Source of the DNA: Cordylochernes scorpioides | Taxonomy: Eukaryota; Arthropoda; Arachnida; Pseudoscorpiones; Chernetidae | DNA: 64,000 bases | Reading direction: 5' to 3' | NCBI GenBank assembly: GCA_030710605.1 | Contig: CP092870.1 | Coordinates: 51,535,921 to 51,599,920 of the forward strand | Shown: positions 33,428 through 42,993 of the stretch, piece after piece | Layout of the letters: the number at the start of each line of letters is the position of its first letter | How positions within the stretch are numbered: position 1 is the stretch's first letter | Position numbers and translations under genes: made by a program | Notes under the pieces: model-generated | Database searches by the model: none | What the model was told of the DNA's origin: nothing | What the model saw: only the letters and a program-made list of their open reading frames with translations

Positions 33428-34970
33428 TACCAGGATAAGAAGATAAGTGCACCGCTGTCAACAACAACTCGTTATCAGTAAACAAAGTGTCGTTATCAGA
33501 TAACGATGTGATGACTTTGCTTAAATTTTTATGCTCTAACATGGTATCGGGCGGGACGCGGCCGAAATAATATTCTAATACGTGATTTAATGTGTCACGT
33601 AGACCTTCAGTGAAGACCATCAACTGGGAGAGCTGAGAGGGGTTTGCGCTTGAAGTTTTCCTTGATGAAACTGTAGATTCCACCCCAAGGGCTTATTTCG
33701 CAACGCGAACAGGCTGCCCTCTATGCTTATTTCTTAGCCAGTCTCCTAGCACGGCGATATCTTGCCTTCAGTCTCTTGTAAAAGACCTCCAGCACACTCT
33801 AAACGGCTCCGCGTGCCTTTTTGAATGCCCGCTGTGCCTTTTGTGTAGCTCTTTCGAGCGGATTCAAGTCAGATATCTACCAAGAGATGGACATCAAGTA
33901 TTTATCGCTTCTGGGACGGGATGGATTGGCGTTTAGATGTGTGTAAAAATATCTTTGTCGAGTAAATTAATTACATCGTCGAGGGAGAATGAATCACGTA
34001 CGTTTCCTAAAAAAAATAATGCTTTCTATTTTTTTGATGAAATGATCAAACACTCTATCCCAGTTAGCGCGACCAAAACTGAAGTGTATTTCGCTAAATT
34101 TATTTAATTTAAATCTAGCGTTGTCCTGTGAAGAGGGAGCGAGATTTAAGTTGAAGACAAGAACTTTGTGGTTAGACAACTCCTGGTACTCTGGATGCCA
34201 ATCAGTAAGGCTATTTACAAGGCCAGGACTACAGCAAGTGACGTCGATGGAAGAATCCTCACAAGTAACCGAGCCGTGCGTGTTGAGCACATGTAAATAT
34301 TTGGAATTATACATTTCTAACTAGATCTCTCTTAGTTGAGCGATGCCCGAGGGCAAGAGGTTTATCTGACCACCTGAAAGATTCAACATTTAGATCGACG
34401 CAAAAAAATACCTCGTCATAGTTCAGAGAATTAAGGCTATAATTTATCTTATCGAGAAGAGGGGAGGGATCACATGATGGCGGAAGGTAAACATTATAAA
34501 GAAAAATACATTTACCACTTAATTCACAAATGACAAACACAACATTAACACTGGACATATTTAAGGCTAGGATTTACTACAATTACCATAGCTCCCAACC
34601 TAGAGTTCGTAATAGGGCCATAGAAAACTCTGTTAGATGGGATTGGCAGCGATGGGATTTTGCCGCGCGCGGCTGGGAGCTCTTGTAAAAGTAATAAATC
34701 TATGTTCTATTCACGAAAATAATTCAACACGTCTTACATTGATTTGTAGGCACTTAAAAACATTAATTTGACCATCAACATATTGACCTGTTCCTGAGCA
34801 TTTCGCATGTGCTTGCACATCACTCTAATACTGTATTGGATAATTCTGCTTATATATTCAACACTGAAGGGTGGAATATCAGAAATGGAATTTAAGAAAA
34901 CTATGGACAGTAGAATCACATATAAATATTTGCATTGGGGGCCATGATCTTCCTCAAACAATGAGGACAA
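33318..34970 (-). mobile_element. R1-like LINE copy B, truncated
   Basis: Related to copy A at 31.5-33.0 kb. Endonuclease: NIDLLLLQELPAARGKIPSL (34715-34655), VFFCVDLNVESFRWSDKPL, HGSVTCEDSSIDVTCCSPG. Linker: DNARFKLNKFSEIHFSF. RT entry: LEHKNLSKVITSLSDND, LLLTAVHLSSYPGSDGMPP, after which it breaks off at copy A. Five or more frame changes. Confidence 0.7.
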
Positions 34971-35033
34971 CGCCAGTGTGGCATTAATTAATATAAAGCA
35001 ATAACCTCCATCTATATATAGAAAATCTAAACT

Positions 35034-35246
35034 TTATAAGACGCGAATGTTCAATTTACACATAAATCAAATTTCTACTGCCCATACTGCGATGTAAAAA
35101 TATTGGGAGGACTTGACTCATCAGTGGTGAACCCTCCCAGCGGTTTGCAAATTTAACTGATGAGCCAAGCACTCCCACTATTATTTCCTTACAGTAAGGA
35201 CAGTAGAATTTGATTTATTTGTAAAAGAAAAATTCGCGTATTATAA
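35034..35246. mobile_element. foldback MITE
   Basis: 213 bp with imperfect inverted arms of about 90 bp: TTATAAGACGCGAATGTTC at the left and TTATAATACGCGAATTTTTC at the right (inverted), followed in both by 'ataaatcaaatttctactg...' and 'gggagg/ggagtgcttg.ctcatca'. Flanked on both sides by TTATAA, which may be terminal or a target duplication. A single arm lies at 19983. Confidence 0.75.
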
Positions 35247-35271
35247 TGTTTTAATGTTCTATATTTATATA

Positions 35272-36063
35272 TGGTAATTTAAACCAACAACCCCATATTG
35301 TATATAACTTATAACAAGATTTTCATGTTGTATAATAGAAACACATCTGTAAATGATTATACGCATGATTGACATGTGTCATTACATCATCATATGTAAT
35401 GTACTTTGTACAAACTGAGGATGAATAAATAAAACTCTGTAATAGATTAAGAGTTGAGCTAACGCAGAGATCGAGCATAATGCAGTCCCAAAACAACAAG
35501 GTCTAAATAAGGAAACTGCCACGGCGCCAGTGTACAATTTCACCAGACGATCCAGGCCCCTCTCGCATGTGCTGTAATGCAATACTTCCTTTCTCGGAAA
35601 AGGTATATAAAAGGCCCCCCGTCTTTAGCCAAAAGTACAGTCACTTTACAGTTACTTTCCAGTTAGTTCACCCTCAGCCAAGCCCTCGTCGGTTGTACCC
35701 AAGGTCCACCTCATCCACCATGTAGTCAGTAAGAACGTTTCTATCTCCATCTTTCGCCCCTAGCTCAACTTTTATCTGTTCACGGAACTTTCTTAGTGCA
35801 ACTGTGTCTTCGTTTTTTTTTGTGTATATTCCCAAGCTTTCCACTCTGCCTCGACCACGACTGCCTGTACTCTGTGAGAACTTTTAAAGGTCTTAAAAGG
35901 TGCAGAGATGTACTGAAAAACTCCCCATCCTGACTCTTCCTCTCGGTCAACGCAGTATAGCGAGAGTTGACAAGGACTCACACCATAGTTTATAAGTCGA
36001 CTGGATACCTCTTCACATTTTAAATCGACAAGATTCTACAAGAGTCAACAGTAACTCAACTCA
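35272..36063 (+). repeat. left LTR of the large element
   Basis: 792 bp, TGGTAATTTAAACC to AACTCA. Includes AATAAATAAA at 35424, and a TATA box TATATAAAAGG at 35604-35614 about 30 bp before a pyrimidine-rich start region. Nearly identical to the right copy. Confidence 0.75.
35604..35614 (+). promoter_or_regulatory. LTR TATA box
   Basis: TATATAAAAGG followed by a C-rich stretch; the same block is at 46959-46969 in the right copy. Confidence 0.6.
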
Positions 36064-39056
36064 TTGCAGTTAGTCGACAGGATAACCAAAACGAAGAATG
36101 ACACAACGAAGAAGGTAAGAAACCTGTCCAGTTAGAAGTGAGAAAGAGCAAAGATGGAGGAACAAGCCGACCATTCCAACGAAACGACCAAGCAATCTCT
36201 CCCCCAAAAATAGATATTTACGGAAGAAACGCCGCCCCAAGGGACTTCCGTAGACCCGCTAATAGATCGCCAACGCCGAGAGCTGTCTGACCACCCCAAC
36301 GACACAGTCGAAATTCCCGCAAGTCATGGAAACTGAAGAGCAGAATGACGCAAACCCAGTGATAAGTTCCACACCGTCGACCTGACATCGAGACAATGCT
36401 CAAGGCGACAAGCTGCCATCATCTTTACAGAAGCTACAAGATTCTACAAGTCCTACATGGAGCGACTTCCACGTCAGCAGGAAAACAACCAATGACCAAG
36501 TCTCCTGACTGAACTATCTTCAAAACTGTAAGTTTTAAAATTTTACATAACTTTATCCTCAAGTTCAAAACTTGATTCCCTATAAATTTTGTATTTATAT
36601 TTTCACTTTAAGCATTTTAAAATCAATTTTTACCTTTTTTATATAATATTAATTCAATTTTTAAATATTTTACACTCTCATTTATCAATTTTTACTTTAT
36701 TTTTAATCAAATTATACATTTATAAATTATACATAAATTGCAATTTAACTTTTAAAAAATTCGCCAATCACACACTTTTATCAATTTACCAATCTTACAT
36801 GCCTTTCCAAATTTACCTATAACGGCATTATCCAAATCTACAATTAAAAAAAAATCATTATTTTTATTTTTTAAATCACTCTCATCATTTTTCTAAACTT
36901 ATTTTTGTTTTTCTTAATATCATTTTCATACCAAAGCACACCAATTTCTTGATCAAATACTTAAACATTTTCAAAAATCATTGTCATATTCACCACTTTA
37001 AGTAAACGCCCCAATATAAACAATATAAACGCCCCAATTAAAATTCTTGTCACTATCACGACATTGCCCTTTTACAAAGATCATTTTCACGCTACCATAA
37101 TGAACGATAAAAAAAACAAAATTTTAAATATAAATCAACATAGGTGAAACGCATTTTTTAATTTCAGAAATATTTTGTGATTTCTCTCCTGAGAGACAAT
37201 ATCTTCAAAATCACAACTAGGAAAACAACTATCTTTCCCAAAACAAGTTAAAAATAAAAATCCCATCAACTACCACGCCAGTAGCTAAATTAAGTCACAG
37301 CCTTCCAAAACTATTACAATCGTTAAATTCCAACATAACTATACTCCCTCATCCCTTCCTTTTACATGCACAATTAATCTTCAACAAATCTCTCTCAACA
37401 AACGTTACAACACCCTCACATCACCCTCTCCAATTGGCAACAATTTTTAACGCGCGACTTGCAACAAAACCCATTTCGAGCCACACAAGCTCCATAACGT
37501 TGCCCCACTAAACACTCAAAATATTTCACATTAAACTTATCATATCCACTAACAATATAAAAATTCTCGTAACACGTTCGTACAACCACCACCCATGACT
37601 TTAGTAAATTTGTTATTTATGGTGAAACAGGTTAGATTTTGTACCAAACTATGACTTCACGTGACACCTTTCCAAATCACTTCTCACTTCGTGTCACACG
37701 GCAACACAACAAAACTTTTTCACTTTTCAGGCCAAAGACGCCTTCATGCCTGTGACACATCTCAACTCAAAGCGTGTCCACGTCGAAAGTCGCACTTTCA
37801 CCACACATCTAAACCTGACATCACTGAATAACATTTTTAATTAAGTCCGCCACAACGTCGAAACACAGACACGAACATCGAGAAAACACATCTTTCAATT
37901 ATAACAGTAATATGCCAATCTCAACAAAAGAAGAGAGAAAAAAATCAACAACAACAAACAACAAAAAAGCCTTTATTTAGGGTCACTGACCCTATACAGG
38001 ATTCACCAGAGGTATGCATAAGAACAAAGCAGTGAGACAAAGGAAATGAGAGAAAAAAATCAGTTTCATGTAAACGACAAAAATAACAAACACCCCGCAC
38101 GTGTGACCCCCCAGTAAAAGGATCCCCGAATCTATTTCAGTTACATATCCCCGTCCAACATCCCTCACAAAGCTATCAATTTGACCGCCATGATCATGAT
38201 CGCCATTTTTTTAAAACACATGTTTCACACTAACCACTTAGGTTTTCTTACAAATCTCACCAACGCCTTAATCACAACACAACATACATTAAACATTTTA
38301 CATGTTAATTGATATCACCAATTAAAACAATTTGGTTAAGTCTTATATAGACTTTATGACGCAAAAGAGAAGTCATTCTCTGCATATCACCATTGTGGAC
38401 AAACGAAAAGATCATTTCACATATTCCCGCTTCAGAGAGTCAAAAACACCGATGTTTACCAATGGGATATGATCTAGTTACAAACCACAGTTTCAACTTC
38501 TCTTCAAAAGAGACAATTTTTGTTCAATTTTCTACTACCCAACATTTATCCAATCATTAATAACCTTTAATTATATTCTAATTTTTGTATAAAATTTTGA
38601 ATAATTATTTATTTTTTTACCTTTCAATTATATAATCAAATTTTTAATCCAACATGATTTAAAAAAAAAAAAAACTGTAAACAAAAATACTTTTATTTGT
38701 CATGATATTATTTTAGCATTGCAAAACATTTAATTGTTTCAAAAATCATTTTTGTTTTCTTAATTATTATATCTTTTATATATTACATGTTTGATTTTGT
38801 CCACTTACACTTTTTTTTACCCGCAATCATATTTATATCTTTTTATTCACTATACTTTATTTTTGTTTAAATAACTTTATTATATGACAATGTTTATCAT
38901 CAACTATCGGGCATGCAACAACCGCTTTCAACAATCATATTCTTTAACCAATTCCCTATACTTTATTATTACTATCTATTTCAGCCATTGCTTCAAACCA
39001 TCGTAGAAAAACGGCAGAACTGCTTGACATTTTTTTTTATTTCGTATTTCAACAAA
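36064..39056. other. noncoding interior of the large LTR element, left part
   Basis: The first 450 bp are mixed in composition; from 36540 the sequence is strongly AT-rich with short repeats of 'aatttttac' type. The longest frame (36589-36822) has a low-complexity hydrophobic product. No gag, pol or primer site that I can name. Confidence 0.6.
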
Positions 39057-39068
39057 CTCTTTGAACAC
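39057..39068 (+). repeat. target-site duplication, left copy
   Basis: CTCTTTGAACAC; the partner CTCTTTGAGCAC is at 45926-45937. They mark the ends of the composite insertion 39069-45925, 11 of 12 bases alike. Confidence 0.6.
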
Positions 39069-39300
39069 ATTATTAAGAAAAAGGCATCTCCTTATCGTGC
39101 AACTGAAAGTTGCTGATGGCTTGCGCCATCTATCGGAATAAATATCAACTATTCTCGTTTATTTCAAATTATTCCAGAATTGGCCAAATACCCATTCTTG
39201 ATTAATCTAGAAAAGCTAACCAAGGACGCGTTTGGGGTATTGGCCCTCATCAGCGTGGTGCAAGCTGTACCTCAACGAGAGAGAGTTTCTTGAGAATCCG
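39069..39300 (-). repeat. Penelope-type terminal segment with hammerhead
   Basis: From ATTATTAAGAAAAAGG, through 'ttgctgatggcttgcgccatc' and an AT-rich part, to a hammerhead core at 39219-39259. The first 75 bp recur at 40618-40692 and, inverted, at 40717-40789. Hammerheads on this scale are known from Penelope-like terminal repeats. It is followed by the tail of a LINE ORF1 copy. Confidence 0.55.
39219..39259 (-). ncRNA. hammerhead ribozyme (type I, minimal)
   Basis: Minus strand: helix I strand ACCACG, then the exact CTGATGA box (39253-39247), stem II GGGCCAATACCCC, CAAAC in place of GAAAC, short palindromic helix III ACGCGT, and the cleavage triplet GTC followed by CTTGGT, which pairs with ACCACG with one mismatch. 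All parts are in order. The G-to-C change in GAAA hits a catalytic residue, so this copy is probably inactive or slow. Confidence 0.6.
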
Positions 39301-39548
39301 GGCTAATTGGCCTACAAATGAGGTCTTCTAGCCCTACTATGGCTGCAGAACGCGAGCTGGTGGCAAGGGATCCTAGGATCTGGCAGTGGAGGTGTCATCG
39401 CAGGGGGGGAGGAAGCTGGAGAGGTCAGGGAAACAGCGCCTTGATGGGTGAGAAGCCTGGATGGAGGCCAGTTGAGGAGGCAGGAGGTCCTGGAAGCCTA
39501 GAACTTGAGGGCTCTAAGCTTCAAGATGGGGCAGCTTGAGGCTCTCGC
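39301..39548 (-). other. tail of LINE copy beyond ORF1
   Basis: Translated on the minus strand the sequence continues as ARASSCPILKLRAL and LLNWPPSRLLTHQGAVS with stops, GC-rich like the ORF1 before it. It probably belongs to the same LINE, truncated at about 39300. Confidence 0.4.
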
Positions 39549-40412
39549 CTAGTGCTTGTCTGGGAGGCCCTTGGCACAGCAGTTGGCGCACTTGGAAGTG
39601 TGCCGGTCGGCAACGGAGGGGCAGGCACGGCCTTCATGGCCGCCTTCACCGCAGTGGAAGCACTTGGGAGCTCTGGTGCATTGGGCAGAGTTGTGGCCGA
39701 AGCCACAACAGCGGAAGCAGACTCGTGCGCGGATGGACTCCTCGAAGTTGAGGATCACTCCATCCACCACGATCCTTCCACGATTGCCCAGAGCTCTGAA
39801 GGTCGTGAGGTCCACCTCGATAAAGGCGGTGCAGGTCCCGTTTCTGGGTGAAGAACGATGCGCCACGCGCACAACCTTGTCCCCAGGGAGTTGGCTGACA
39901 GCAGGGGTTTCCAGCAGCGTCTCTACAATGGTGGAGTTGGATGTCTCCTCATCCACTTTGAAGAGGCAGATGCGAGGCAGGATCACCTTCTGTTGGCGGA
40001 CCTTCATGCCATCCAGCTTGTTGGCCAGGGAGGTGGTAACAGCTGGGATGGTATCGGGGTTGCTGGAGTGGAGGACAAGCTTCCCTTTGGTTCGCAGGGA
40101 GGCCCAAACGCCTTGGGGTAGAGTGTGGGCAGCGCGGACAGCTTTAAGCATTGCTCTTGGGTCAGCCTGTGGGTCATCAGAGATGACCACTGTGTGGGCC
40201 GCCGATTTTTCCCCGTGGAGGACCACTTGGTCTTACTTTCGTAAGTTGACGAAACTCTTCAGGATTTGGAGCCGGTAATATCGGGAGGTAGGGTGAGGAT
40301 CCTGTAAATGCTCCTCGTAGTTCTGCTTCACCTCTTCGTTCTCCAATTCCAGTTGGGCGAGGGTTACGAGGGGCTTCTCGGCATTCTTCTTCTTCTTCCT
40401 AGAGGGAGCCAT
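39549..40412 (-). pseudogene. LINE ORF1 with three zinc knuckles
   Basis: Start at MAPSRKKKKNAEKPLVTLAQ (40412), a stop TAA at about 40233-40235, then open for 225 codons to 39549. C-terminal knuckles: CFRCCGFGHNSAQC, CFHCGEGGHEGRAC and CANCCAKGLPDKH. The central part has LPRICLFKVDEETSNSTIVE and VRVAHRSSPRNGTCTAFIEV, the fold region typical of R1/TRAS-type ORF1. It would bind LINE RNA. Only one nonsense codon and the missing ORF2 separate it from function. GC-rich compared with its surroundings. Confidence 0.75.
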
Positions 40413-40572
40413 GGCAGGAGCAAGAGAGCAACGATGTGCACAGGTAGAGAGCTAGCTGAAAAGTGCCCATCGAAGCTGTACCACAACGACCAAAAAAACT
40501 GGTCATTAAGGTATCCTGAAAAATCATGAAACGGGTTGTTAAGGCCAGAATTGCGTGAGACCGCGACATAAT
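40413..40572 (-). other. 5' region of the ORF1-bearing LINE
   Basis: Sequence upstream of the ORF1 start, without credible frame; ends at the palindrome. Confidence 0.35.
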
Positions 40573-40789
40573 GTGAAAAAATAGTACAAATGTGATATTG
40601 TACTGGGATAAGGTGCACATATTAAGAAAAAGGCATCTCCTTATCGTGCAACTGAAAGTTGCTGATGGCTTGCGCCATCTATCGGAATAATTAGAAATCA
40701 ACGAGAATTATTGATATTTATTCCGATAGATGGCGCAAGCCATCAGCAACATTCAGTTGCACGATAAGGAGATGCCTTTTTCTTAATAT
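40573..40789. repeat. palindrome interrupted by a Gypsy insertion
   Basis: Left arm 40573-40692, loop of about 25 bp, right arm 40717-40789 continued at 45883-45920 beyond the Gypsy element. The arms are nearly perfect: 'gaaaaaatagtacaaatgtg' and 'aggcatctccttatcgtgca' each recur inverted. Total arm length about 115 bp. The inner arm sequence is that of the terminal segment at 39073-39150. Penelope elements are known to form inverted terminal repeats of this kind. Confidence 0.8.
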
Positions 40790-41092
40790 TGTCACACTCT
40801 GCATAGTTATTTTGTAAAAATATGTATATTAGTATAAAATAATTGGTAATAGAAATTTATGTAAATAAGGCTTTTGATATAAGAGCGAGATACAATTAGT
40901 TGATAGAGCTTCTTTTTTTTTTTTGAGTTTAGTTTGTTGTTACTCTAAATCTCCTAGAGTCAGTTTAACTTTTTTCATTATTAAAAAAATATAGTTGCTT
41001 GCTTTATGAGAACGCGATCTGGTTTATTTTATGAGATGGCGAACGCTGATCAGAAACCTTTAGAAGCATCTACGGTCGAGGCAGGTGTAACA
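40790..41092 (+). repeat. Gypsy 5' LTR
   Basis: 303 bp. The last 87 bp (41006-41092) are an open frame from ATG that continues in frame past the LTR into gag, so 29 Gag codons are inside the LTR. A T-rich run lies at 40912-40924. Confidence 0.9.
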
Positions 41093-42020
41093 ACTGGTGG
41101 AGATGCCGGTTTTGACCCTATACCCTTTAATCCAAGCTTGAACATCAGGAAGTATGCTGGAGACGAAGACCCACGCCAATGGATCACTTCTCTGGAAGAA
41201 GTTGGGTTTCTTTACCGCTGGGCGGATTACATCATCACCCGCTACGCCGCCATGAACCTAGTCGGACCTGCTAAAACTAGGTATGAATTCCACAAGGTCA
41301 ATCTTGCCACCTGGGAAATTTTCAAGACTCGCCTCATCCAGGACTTCGCGTCGCCGGAGAACAAGGACGAGATGATGCTCAAACTGAACAGAATGCAGGG
41401 GTGGAATGAACTCGCGATGCGATTTGCTGAAGATATATTGCTTCAATGCAGCAAAGTCCAGCCCAATATGGAAGAGATGGAAAAAAATACAATTTGTAAT
41501 CGGAGGTCTAAAGAAAGACTACGCGCTGGCGCTATATCTCAACCCCCCTAAAACCATCGACGAACTTCTGGAGGCATGCAAGAGAATCGATGGGTTCGAG
41601 AAGGAATACCTGGAACGAAAGGAGAAGAATAAAATTCTTATGAATCGGATTTCTCAAAAAGAAACTAATCATGCCGGATCGAACAGGCAACCAAGAGAGT
41701 TTCAATCATATAAAACTGAAAATTATTCGAGGCCTATGATGGGAGCACCAAGACAAAACCAAACTTACTTCTCCCCACAGGAGACTCGTACATTTCCCCG
41801 ATCCACTCAAAAGGATACATATAGACGAACTCCTTCTGGCAACACTTATGATAGAAAACCTCGGAATGATAGAGGTAGAACCGAGGACGGACGACCTATC
41901 TGCTTTAGATGTAATAGACCGGGTCATGTAGCAAAGTATTGCAGAATAAAATATGTACGCATGGTTGAGGAAGTTCTCTCTAGCCTAGACAGCCCGTCTG
42001 ATGACAAAAAAAACCGCTGA
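41006..42020 (+). pseudogene. Gypsy gag with one frameshift
   Basis: Begins MRTRSGLFYEMANADQKPLE in the LTR. Capsid region: IRKYAGDEDPRQWITSLEEV, AAMNLVGPAKTRYEF and MLKLNRMQGWNELAMRFAED. In a run of seven A at about 41480 the frame changes; the product continues EKIQFVIGGLKKDYALALYL to a zinc knuckle CFRCNRPGHVAKYC and ends at 42020. Removing one A would make one frame of about 338 codons. A second in-frame ATG ten codons downstream (MANADQ) is also inside the LTR. Gag would form particles and package RNA. Confidence 0.85.
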
Positions 42021-42069
42021 ACACCCGGAACCTGAGTCCAGAAGTATACGCCGATGTGTGTGAGAGACC

Positions 42070-42993
42070 AAACATTCCAACTCGCAACAGAATCGAGGTG
42101 TTGGAGGATTTAAACTAGAAAGCGCGCCTGTTCCAGTCAACCAGGGCATGTCGAAAATAGGCGCGATCACAGAGATGGATTCAAAAAGCCGAATAAATGT
42201 GAATGTTGATAAAATTGGAATATTGGAAGCCTTGGTTGACACAGGCGCGGATCTCTCGATTGTAGATTTAAGAACTGCTCTCGAAACTGGCGTTCGTATT
42301 GAAACCTATAATGGAAATTGTATTGGTCCAGATGGTAAAAGGCTTAATATATTGGGAATCATTTCAATGGATATAAAAATTGACGAAAAGTCATTTAATC
42401 ATAGATTTGTAGTTCTGGAATCCAGTATGAGGTCATTAATAATTGGAAGAGATCTTCTCAGGCGTTTAAAAGCGAAAATAAATTGCAAACGGGATATTTT
42501 GAAATATGACATTGTGACCGAGTGTCAAGATTCGTACGAAGCACCCAGGAAAATAATCAATCAGAAGGATGAAGTAGTGCCTCAAATTTGTGTTAAACTA
42601 GTCAGGGTAACCGTGAAGGCCAATGATGGCGAATACGTGGTTGAACCAAATGAAAAGCTAACTATTACAAATGGGCTTAGAATTGCTAGATGTCTGATCA
42701 CAGTAAGAAACAAATTAGCGGATTTATGGATAACTAATCTGTATCCACGAACATTAAAAATAATGAAGAATCAGACCTTGGGCTACGCAAGTCCTCCCAC
42801 CATGGTTAATTATATAGAAGATGATGAGGAAGATAAGGTGACGGAAATTCAAATAAACGAGGACCTGACATTAAGCCAAAAGAATGAATTAAAGCAAGTT
42901 TTTTCGAAATACAGTGATCTATTTTCATCAAAATTTTGGGCAAGACGAATTTGGCCAAACATAGAATTGACACAGAAAATGCGAAGCCGATAA
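42070..42993 (+). pseudogene. Gypsy protease and RT leader
   Basis: ILEALVDTGADLSIVDLRTA holds the aspartic protease site DTGA; SSMRSLIIGRDLLRRL is the usual C-terminal protease block. It continues through a linker to KNELKQVFSKYSDLFSSK, the normal lead-in to RT. The frame is lost at about 42930, where an A-run seems one base short; the next frame begins ILGKTNLAKHRIDTENAKPI. The start is after the gag stop in another frame, so a fusion by frameshifting is likely in an active copy. Confidence 0.82.

Noticed and set aside
35272-36063. Target-site duplication for the large LTR element
   Set aside because: The bases outside the left repeat (atata) and the right repeat (catta) do not match, so I do not claim one.
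39549-40278. Long plus-strand frames opposite the LINE ORF1
   Set aside because: They are antisense to a minus-strand ORF with three clear zinc knuckles; the GC-rich coding strand leaves the other strand open.
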